DNA from: Tetrastigma voinierianum
Taxonomy: Eukaryota; Streptophyta; Magnoliopsida; Vitales; Vitaceae
Length of the DNA stretch: 64,000 nt
NCBI GenBank assembly: GCA_016808115.1
Contig: JAEQBH010009425.1
Coordinates: 1 to 64,000, forward strand
Reading direction: 5' to 3'
Shown here: positions 56,210 through 64,000 of the stretch, one piece after another
Layout: each line of letters starts with the position of its first letter
Position numbering within the stretch: the stretch's first letter is position 1
Translations under genes and position numbers: made by a program
The notes under the pieces: generated by a model
The model's database searches: none
Told to the model about the DNA's origin: nothing
Seen by the model: only the letters and a program-made list of their open reading frames with translations

Positions 56210-57190
56210 CACATTGTGGGAAAATATTTCTTGAGGTACTTCCCATTGGTGAACCTTTTGTGTGGCTCTCTTTCAAGGCTTGATAACTAGTAGGCATTTT
56301 CGGGCAGTACTTGGTGAACCTTGAATGGTCCCTCCCAGTTAGGAGACCATTTCCCCAATTCTATGTCTTTAGCACCAATGGGCAGTACCACCTTCCAAAC
56401 GAGCTCTCCTTTTTCAAAATTCTTTCTTCTGACTCTCTTGTTGTAGGCCCTAACCACCTTTTTTGGATCATTGTAGCGTTCAAATATTATAATCTTTTCG
56501 TCAATGCCTCGAGATTAATCATTATGACTCATATTATGTGTAATTGAGGCAGTCTCTGGATATCTTTGAAGGAATTACCACCTCCATTGGAAGCGTTGCA
56601 TCTTGTCCATATGTTCCAGAGAGTAAGGACTTGCCCTTGTAGAATCTCTTTTTTGGGAGGTTTATGGCGTAGGTCTTAGATAAAATCATGTGCTAATCTT
56701 TGGGATTGTCCTCTAGCATCTTCTCTGGATGTTGATCTGACACCTTATTAAAAACACACTTTGCCATTTGTGAGCATAAAGGGAGTAGATTTGATGAGTT
56801 GAATGCCATAGTCCTTGGCAAAATAAGTCATCTCATCCCCTGTGAACTTGGTGCCTTGGTCGGTTGTAATGGATTGAGGAATTCTAAACCTATGAGTGAT
56901 ATGTTCCTTGATGAATTGGATCACATCATTATGCTTTGCTTTTTCTTTAAGAATCTTGCCTCTACTGTTGGTGAAGTAGTGCATGAAACTAAGGGTGATT
57001 GTGTCTCTTTGTTGAGATTAGGTAACTTGATTAAGTCCATGGCCCATCCTTTGAAGGCCACGGTTTCACAATTGGTGGAGTTCCACAACGGGGCATCCTC
57101 GTATGTTACCATATTTTTACCTTTAACTATACAACCCTTGGAGTAGTTGTTGTCGCGGATGGTTGGCGAAGTAACCATGTCACCCTGTCA
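56210..57190 (-). pseudogene. Integrase pseudogene of the Tat-type Ty3/gypsy element
   Basis: Read on the minus strand from 57190 down: a zinc-region remnant YSKGCIVKGK, then VAFKGWAMDLIK (first catalytic Asp), then VIQFIKEHITHRF and SITTDQGTKFTGDEMTYFAK near 56840-56900 (second Asp). The sequence then shifts near NGKVCF, where the catalytic Glu would follow. The C-terminal module is readable at 56310-56460: AYNKRVRRKNFEKGELVW, KWSPNWEGPFKV and NGKYLKKYFP. The type of core motif is found in aRNH-bearing plant elements. Confidence 0.88.
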
Positions 57191-57639
57191 GCCATCATTT
57201 TTATCATTGATGGGCTCCATAGACCCTTCAGCGAACGCTGTCACTTCCATATGGTGCGGGGAAGATAGGCATTTGGTAATAACCCATCGAGGCCGCTGCA
57301 GCGCAACCATTCAAGAACAGAATGAGTTCCGCACCAGTTGAGCTTTCACCTTATGGGAACACACTTTGTGGGGATCTTAAATGCTATGATCTTAATTCTC
57401 AGTCCTATAAATGTTTGCATCTGTGTAACAACTTCTAATCTTATTTACTTTCATAAATTGAGGGGTGATTATTGTTTCTCTACAAGAGCTTATAAGATGG
57501 AAGTTATTATCTCATAACACCAGGAGTATTTGACTTTGGCTCATCGCACCTGATGGTTCTGGGCTTTGTTCAGATCATGAAATGAAGAAGAATCTAACAC
57601 TTGGTGTCGGAAGCAAAGATATATAGAACCTATTAAAAA
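57191..57639 (-). other. Linker between RNase H and integrase of the Tat-type element, unreadable
   Basis: By position this joins the two domains; no frame is open for long and no motif was recognised. Confidence 0.4.
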
Positions 57640-57883
57640 TTTATTTTTATTTTATATTCCTCACGTTAGTTTGCTGAAGTACTAATTGAGGAGCTGATAA
57701 TGTGTACCTTTTATGCTCGAGTTCATTAGAATCTCTAGTAGATCATAAAGCCTCATATTCAGTTTGATTGTTGGTGCACTTAAAGGCCAAGTTGAAAAGA
57801 TAGGGTAGTCTTTATCCCTTTTGGTGAAATGATTACTATCCCAACTCCAGCGGATTTCTCCGTGCTAGAGCCATAAAACTTGA
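57640..57883 (-). pseudogene. Archaeal-type RNase H pseudogene of the Tat-type element
   Basis: The minus strand has WNLKFYGSSTEKSAGVGIVI at about 57813-57872, where the family has D-G-S with the catalytic Asp (here Tyr), then LSFQLAFKCTNNQTEYEAL at about 57745-57800 with the catalytic Glu in the Asn-x-x-Glu-Tyr-Glu-Ala motif. This second RNase H type next to integrase defines the Tat lineage. The element is cut at about 57884 by Athila-2, so RT, protease, gag and the 5' LTR are not in the window. Confidence 0.8.
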
Positions 57884-58744
57884 GATTCCACGTTATAACT
57901 CGCCTCTTTTAGTCCATTTTTATTGCATTTTTAGAAGTTTATGATTCATTTTAATGCGAAATTAGCTGGAATAATCACCAACTTTGTGTTTTGTACAGTT
58001 TTGATACAAAAAAGAAACAATCTAAGAAGCGACAAAAAAATTGGCTAAAGATGAGAAATGTGCGATATAAATCTTCGAAATGTCGCGACATAATCTCATA
58101 ATGTTGCAACATAATCTTAGAATGTCACAACAGAAGCTCAAGGCAACTAGCAAGGTAGTGTCACAACAAGCAGTGATATGTCGCGACAAAGAGAAAACTG
58201 AACTAAAGTTGGAAATTTAAAGATTGTTGCAATATTTCAAATCTTTGTCGCGACATAATATAGGGGATTGACTAAATGTTTGCAGCCAAAAAGAAATGAA
58301 TGCGACATAATGAAAATCAGGCAAAAAAAAATATGTCGCGGCTTGATATAGTTTTTATGTCGCGACCTTTGCTGAGTTCTGAAGAAGTGGCGAGAATTAT
58401 GTCTTGACATAAAAGCATTGTTGTGACAAGAATGGAAGATAGAAAGGAAAGAAAATGTCACGACATTCTTTTGTTCTGTAGCGATAAAGATGAAAGAAAA
58501 TGGCGGTAAAGTTTGTCGAAGACATTGAGCACATTATTAAGCGACATAAAGAAGCCGAAGAGGAAGAAAAATGTCGCTGGCAAAACTATGTTGTGACGAG
58601 AAAATGTGAATTAAAGGAACAAGTCAAGTTAAGTTGGTCACGACAAAGGTTTTTATGTTGTGACAAACATTTCAGAGAATGATAAGTTCAAGACATGATA
58701 TATGTCGCGACAATAGAAGTTTTATGTCGCAACAATCGCAAGCT
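57884..58744 (+). mobile_element. Truncated 5' LTR (U3 only) of Athila-2, with TGTCGCGACA boxes
   Basis: From TTTTAGTCCATTTTT it runs collinear with 62261 onwards to about 58744. Exact TGTCGCGACA boxes lie near 58080, 58170, 58247 and 58706, with variants TGTCGCGACC, TGTCACGACA and TGTTGTGAC between. The LTR start is decayed. It ends within the box cluster, before the TATA box position. Confidence 0.82.
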
Positions 58745-58759
58745 TTTGTCTTATAGAAG

Positions 58760-60060
58760 AAGAATCTGAAGGAAAATGATTTCATTATCGAAAGAGGGTT
58801 CAACAAGCTTATCTCACCCTTTATTAAAGTGATTGAGAAGAGAGGTGGCACTTTAGCACAACGACACAAAGCACCTGGTTTTGTGGCGTGCGAATTTTAT
58901 GCGAACATGGTGGGAGTGAGAGGGTACGTTTTATGTCGGAGGAGAGTGGATATCTTTGGTGAGAGAAGATAAATGGAGGAAACTTTTACAATCTGAAGGA
59001 GCAAAAAATTGGGTCTAAGTTCAAGAAATTGTTAAAGAGCTAAGAGTATTATAGGTGTAGACTTTACTCATAAAAGGGAAATGGATTTCAACAAGGAAAA
59101 CCCCATATGAATCCATTGCCAGAGGCTCATTGAAAAAGGGGGCTAAGGTATGGTTTTGCTTTGTTAATTCAGTCATCTTGCCCTCCAAACATCTTAGTAC
59201 TGTAAGAAAGAATGAGGCAATACTCACATGTGCATTCTTTGAAGGGTCTGAATTAATGTGGGCAAAATAATTGAAAACTCCGTACGAGGTTACTACGAAG
59301 CAAATACAAAGGGTCTGATCCACACTTGACAACAATCAGCTAGACTTTACATCTTAGGAGTGTGAAGAGACTTGGAAAAAAGAAGAAACATGTTTTAGAG
59401 CTTCTCCTTTGACATCGATTGGAATAACCCGAAGTGCAGGAAGATAAAGGCAAGGAGAAGAAGTAGGCGAAAAAGAAGAAGAGAGGGAATGACGGAGGAA
59501 ATGAGGCGATCCATTTGAGCTTGGAGTTCAAGGGAGCCGAGAGAGGCGGGGCTTGGGCCATCCTCAGAGATGTATCTCTTCAGATGTTATGAGGGGGTCA
59601 GTGAGAGCCGGTGAGGCTGAGGGGCCGATGAGGCTTGACAATGTAGAAGTGATGGAGATGTTGAAAGTTATGAAGCAAAAGATGCAGGAAAGGGACAGGC
59701 AATTACAAATCCAACTGCAATTGAGAGATGAGTAATGGATGCAGAGCTGAAAAGAAGAGATCAGAATTTAGAGCATACACTCAAACAAAGAGATGAAGAG
59801 TGGAGGGAAAAGTTAAAATGAGAAGAGAATTAAGGGGAGAACTTCAGGAAGTGGAAAAAATGTATTTCGGACTAGGAAGAGACAATGAGCTCTTAAGAAT
59901 AATGACCAGAGAGGATGCAATGGAGAAGAATATGTTTGCAAAGAATGGATGCCTTTGGATATTTGCTCTCGCAGAATATCAGAAGGAAATCAAGCTCCTC
60001 ATAGAAAAAAAGGATAAGGAGATGGAAGCAACCCTTAACTATAGGGGAAAAGTATGAATG
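58760..60060 (+). pseudogene. Second ORF of Athila-2 (plant transposon protein-type domain plus coiled coil)
   Basis: FIKVIEKRGGTLAQRHKAPG near 58830-58890 and CEFYANMVGVRGYVLC near 58888-58935 match the N-terminal domain. AKVWFCFVNSVILPSKHLST near 59142-59200 and ILTCAFFEGSELMW near 59220-59260 match the central part, where related proteins keep a Pro-Ser-Lys-His-Leu/Thr-Ser-Thr block. The C-terminal parts 59553-59735 and 59800-60057 are charged and coiled-coil-like (MKQKMQERDRQLQIQLQL); EYQKEIKLLIEKKDKEME aligns with EHQKEIKAV in Athila-1. It is broken by several frameshifts and stops. Confidence 0.72.
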
Positions 60061-62228
60061 AGAAACTGGATATAGTGATAACAAATTTGTTCAGATGTGT
60101 ACTCTGCCTAGGAATTGGGTAGAGGAGTTCGCTCCATTGGGCAGAGACATAATAGTCTTATTAAGCGAGTGACTGCGTGATGAGTCAATGCACCTTGACA
60201 AAGGGAAAGTACTTGATGCTAGACGACCACAAGTCGAATCCACTTTGAGTTCTCTTCTGTTCGCGGTTATAGGTCTGAACCATTAAATATGAACCTTCCT
60301 CCTAAGTATGATAGGAAAAGGAAATGACCGACCTTGTTTTCTTTCCTTCTTCTACCTTTTTAATTAAATCCCTTGTACATGAAAACATAAACAAAAATAT
60401 CAGTTGCAAAAATCTGTTTCCATTTTTCTCTTGCATTTTTCTTATGTTTATTTCCTTTTTCATTGCTTGACCTTCAATAAATAAAGAATGATATTTATGG
60501 ATTTTATGTATTCTATGAATAATGGAAGAAATCTAGTTTTTTTCTGAACTCATATTTTCTAATTAAATTATTGGATTATTGGAAGTAAATTTGAATGATG
60601 AGTGGTCAGAGTTGCTTGTACTTTATGATGATTTTTTACAGAATTGAATAAACCAGGTCAAATATAATCTTTGAGTTATGAAATATTATATCAGCTGTTA
60701 GAAGACCAACAAAGAAGATGGACGATAAAAATTGTGAAGTAGGATGGATGATTAGAAGAGTTGTAAATATTATCAATGAACAGATTCAAACTTGAGACTG
60801 GGTGGATTCAACAAATGATGAATAAATATACTTATAATTTTGTTTTTGCAAACAATTTAGTTAGTGTGAATCCTGAAAAACAATGCACATGGTCAAAAAG
60901 TACCTCTGAAACAAATTGTACTAAGATTAGGGACATCTTCGCAAGGATCATACATTTAATCTCTCAAAGTCCTAGAACTTATTAGATTATTAGTCGAGCG
61001 AAATCTGACAATACCACTAACGAGGAAATGATATAGGCCATTCTTGGAAGTTTAGACCTCTCAAACCCACATAATATGCATAAGCAAATACCTTAGTTCT
61101 GATTTGAGCGAGCCAGTTCATCATCAATCAGCAAATGAAAGCCTAAATCGCCTTAAATCTAATCCTACAATTAAAAGAACCCTTGTTTTCCCAGATTGCA
61201 TGACAAGTACATCAATAGTAGAATATGACAAGAAGTTTGAGGACTATTATTTTGGAAATGTAAAGAAGGATAGAATAAAAGATGGGGAAAGGAAGAAAAC
61301 CAATTGAGATGAGAAAGAGGAAAAGAATGAAAGAAAAATTTGTGAAAATACAAAGTATCATGGTGGAATGAGTTTATCATGGCACCTTCCTTGAACAATT
61401 AAGTTCTTAAGGTGTTTAAACACCTAGTACCTAATACCAGCCCCGGTATGGGAGTTGCTAACCCAAAGTTTTCTAAGGGTGGTAGAAATCTTAAAAAGAC
61501 AAACATTGCACTGTTCCATAAGCCTTGATGAAAATGAAAAGTAAAAAAAGCTTCTAATATGAGGAGCGAATTCTGATTTACGAAAGTGAGTGAAAAACAC
61601 CACGATTGAGGAAGTATGCGGAGATACGAGAATGACGCGCAAACCAAGTTTGGGGTTGTTTGAAAGTTGACATCAGTGAAAAAGTAAAGGATGAAGAATG
61701 AAGGCAAATATGTTGAGTTGTAAGTGGAATCTGGGTAAATTTGAGCCTCAATTGTTCATTTATCTACCTAATTACCCAAGCCACATATTATAAGCCTAAA
61801 AGACCTAATTGATCTTGCAGGTTGTATCTACCTACATTAGTGGAGATTAATATGACAAACAAACATATGAGACTTAGAAGAATCAAGGAGAAGTTTATTA
61901 TCTGAGTAGTGTCTCAGAAAATTAACTAATATGCATAAGAGTGAAAGAAGACCATCACACACTCACAAATCGGGGTTGAATAATTGACCCATTTACCTTA
62001 TAAGGTGTTGCACATTTTAGTGAACTTACTTGAAAATCTTCCTTGTTTGGATTGGAAACTTGTTCAAAAATAATTTTACAACTAACCTATTTTTGAGCTA
62101 AATTGTGGATATAAGGGAAAAAAGATGTCTAGTCTGAAAGCAAGAAAAATGTCCTCAAAATATTTAAAGTTAATTGTTTGAGAGACAAGGAAACAAAATT
62201 TATTTTACGCAGGGGCAAACAAGCGTAT
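60061..62228 (+). other. Athila-2 3' internal region, no confident ORF
   Basis: Corresponds to 44641-45388 plus 49250-50458 of Athila-1; the block near 61424-61470 is clearly shared. Short frames at 60776-60985 and 61104-61307 have no recognised domain and no counterpart that I could confirm. Confidence 0.55.
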
Positions 62229-62239
62229 GTTTGGGAAAT
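62229..62239 (+). other. Decayed polypurine tract of Athila-2
   Basis: GTTTGGGAAAT precedes the LTR start TGATGAGTCC at 62241; Athila-1 has TTTGGGGGAG at the same place. Confidence 0.6.
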
Positions 62240-62399
62240 TTGATGAGTCCTAAACTCATCTGTTTTTAGTCCATTTTTCTTGCATTTTTTTTAGAAGTTT
62301 ATGATTTACTTTAAGAGCGAGTATGGAATAATCTTAACTTTGTGTTTGCGGGTTTTGAATGTAAAGAAACAAATCAGCCGAAAAGCAACAAAAAAAATT

Positions 62400-63480
62400 G
62401 CTAAGAGCGAGAAATGTCGTGACATGGCTCTCAAAATGTTATGCAGACTCAAGGCAGCTTGATGAGGCGATGTCGCGACAAGCGTGTATGTCGCGACAAA
62501 GATGAGCACAAGTTAGGAATTTAAAGATTGTCGCGTCATTTCAAAACTTTGTTGTGACATAATATGAGAATGATTGGTGAGAAATGTTACGACAAAGCAG
62601 TATTTGCGACATAATGAAAATCAAAGACAAAACTATGTCGCGACAATGGATTTTTATGTCGCGACATTACTTCAGAAGTTCTTGAAGAAGTGGCAGAATT
62701 ATGTCTTGACGTAAAAGCATTGTTGTGGCAAAGAATGGAAGATAGAAGGAAAGAACAATGTCACGACATTCTTTTTGTTTTGTAAGTGACAAAGATCCAA
62801 AGCAAATGGCGAGTAAGTTTTGTTAAGACATTGAGCACGTGGCGATATAAAAGCGAAGGAAGAAAGAATCATGGTGACATAACAAAACTATGTTGCGCGA
62901 CAAAAAAATGGCGATTAAAGGGCAAGTCGAGTTAAGTTGGTCATGACAAGGTTTTGATCTGCGGCAAACATTTAGAGAATGACAAGTTCAAAAAAAGGCA
63001 TGATATATGTCGCGACATAAGTCGAAGGTAGCATCGCGAGGAAGAAAGCTATGTCACGACGTTAAGTTTTATTTCCACGACAATCACAACGCATGATGTT
63101 GAGATGGAACTATGTCGACATAAAAATTGTGTCACGCAAAGAGTTGAGAAGAACTTCTAAGAAGAATGTCACGACATAGAAATCATTATGTTGACACAAT
63201 GTGTGAGAAAAACATTTGTCCTTCACGAAAGGTTTATGTCGCGACATACATTTCAAATGATAACCTTTGAGGCATGAAAGAAATGCCGTAACAAAGGTAC
63301 TTATCAGTGCAAAGGAAATGAAATTGGTTGAGCTGCGTCGCGACATTTTCAAAATGTCGCAGTAATTGATAAAAGGCATAGAACATTGTGCGAACATAAC
63401 AACTGTGAATCTGAAAACCATGAGGAGGACAAATATAGCTACAATGTCGCGACATAGTTTTTCTATGTCGTGACAAAGTC
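62400..63480. promoter_or_regulatory. Dense cluster of TGTCGCGACA boxes, Athila-2 3' LTR U3
   Basis: Exact TGTCGCGACA is found at about 62471, 62489, 62637, 62658, 63008, 63238 and 63445, with variants (TGTCGTGACA, TGTCACGACA, CGTCGCGACA, TGTTGTGAC) throughout. The cluster ends about 60 bp before the TATA box. Confidence 0.75.
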
Positions 63481-63538
63481 GTCAATTAGGCGATTTGAAT
63501 CCTGACCGACCTCGAGAAATTAAACTGTCATTTAAAAA

Positions 63539-63547
63539 TCTATAAAT
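63539..63547 (+). promoter_or_regulatory. LTR TATA box, Athila-2
   Basis: TCTATAAATG downstream of the box cluster, the same order as at 54491 and 43028. Confidence 0.65.
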
Positions 63548-64000
63548 GAAGCACATAAAGACCTTTATTACCTGACTTTTGTCGAACACAGAACATCACG
63601 GGTGGCGTAGTCTCCCTTTTATATTAATTTTTTTATTTTTTTCTATTTATTTATCTTTTATTTCTTTTTGTGGTGTGATTTGACAACTTTTTAGTTAGTT
63701 TTTCTTGGATTTGGCTTGATGATTGGGTTGAAGTTTCGATCTGGTGTACATTATAAATTTAGTTTTCATTATCACGATTTGATGGAATTTGGAAATTTTC
63801 TAGAGTTTATTTATTTTGATTTTGCTTACTGATTTAGGTGAATTTTCTAATTAGTTAGTCACTTTTATTTGTAATCCAGTTTTGAAAGACTGAGCTCCCT
63901 TTGGGAATGGACTGGTGTTAGTTATTATTTTATGCGCAACTTAAAAGAATGTCATAGTTATAAATCTTGAATTTATTTAATTGATGTTGTTCTTTAAATT

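Larger units (their letters stand above)
57884..64000 (+). mobile_element. Athila-2: related Athila-like element, deletion derivative, runs off the window
   Basis: The left part (57884-58744) is homologous to the first about 0.86 kb of the LTR at 62241, then changes directly into the second ORF. The rest of the LTR, gag and pol are missing. The 3' internal part and 3' LTR follow in the order seen in Athila-1. The family is close to but distinct from Athila-1. Confidence 0.82.
62241..64000 (+). mobile_element. 3' LTR of Athila-2, cut by the window end
   Basis: Starts TGATGAGTCCTAAACTC. It holds the densest box cluster (62400-63480) and a TATA box at 63539-63547. After the TATA box it matches the general layout of the Athila-1 LTR (for example TTTAGTTTT and GAAAG-x-CTGAGCTCCCTTTGGG words near 63880). 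Confidence 0.85.

Noticed and set aside
58500..58682. A 60-codon charged frame (MAVKFVEDIEHIIKRHKEAE) that looks like a small coiled-coil protein
   Set aside because: It lies in the LTR box cluster, and the aligned region in the other LTR (62810-62960) is not open. Chance is the better explanation.
62400..63480. The regularly recurring boxes might suggest a CRISPR-like array
   Set aside because: The repeats are 10 bp palindromes at irregular spacing in a plant retrotransposon LTR; unit length and spacing do not fit a CRISPR array.

Overview
This window reads as a repeat-rich stretch of an angiosperm (probably dicot) nuclear genome. No intact host gene, tRNA, rRNA or CRISPR array was found. 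Every coding signal belongs to a decayed transposable element: a Tekay/Del-like chromovirus, a Ty1/copia element, an L1-like LINE, a Ty3/gypsy element of the Tat type with an archaeal-type RNase H, and two Athila-like Ty3/gypsy elements. Several solo LTRs are nested inside them. The species cannot be assigned from sequence alone.

Layout. (1) 1-13365: a plus-strand Tekay-like chromovirus. Its 5' LTR is cut by the window edge (1-1654) and its 3' LTR is 10330-13365. It is split between gag and protease by a solo LTR (3159-6904) flanked by a perfect GTATG duplication. (2) 13.8-24.8 kb: a minus-strand LINE. It is interrupted by an unclassified 0.9 kb AT-rich segment and by a complete minus-strand copia element (16023-24658, target duplication CCTCT). 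The copia element carries its own nested LTR (about 17530-19515). (3) About 25.96-57.88 kb: a minus-strand Tat-type element. It shows a 3' LTR, a tandem-repeat-rich 3' region, a gene-like plant-mobile-domain ORF in antisense (28.5-31.3 kb, itself split by an LTR-like insert), integrase and RNase H. (4) 33866-56020: Athila-1, plus strand, inserted in the Tat element with a perfect AGGGT duplication. It has gag, protease, RT, RNase H, an almost intact integrase and a second ORF of the plant transposon protein type. It hosts a solo LTR at 45389-49249 (same family as 3159-6904, opposite orientation) and another inside its 3' LTR (50606-53651). (5) 57884-64000: Athila-2, a deletion derivative in which LTR U3 is joined directly to the second ORF. 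Its 3' LTR runs off the window.

The most unusual signal is a family of dispersed palindromic boxes, TGTCGCGACA and close variants. They are clustered just upstream of TATA boxes in the Athila LTRs. A second cluster lies upstream of a TATA box at 43028 that precedes the Athila-1 second ORF. This suggests two separate promoters that share one cis-element, and Athila-2 looks like a product of a deletion that broke within or beside such a cluster.

Order of events inferred from nesting: LINE, then copia, then the LTR inside copia; Tat element, then Athila-1, then the two LTRs inside Athila-1. The LTR family seen in Tekay and in Athila-1 was active after both hosts inserted. All coordinates of decayed domains are approximate; boundaries supported by target duplications are exact to the base.
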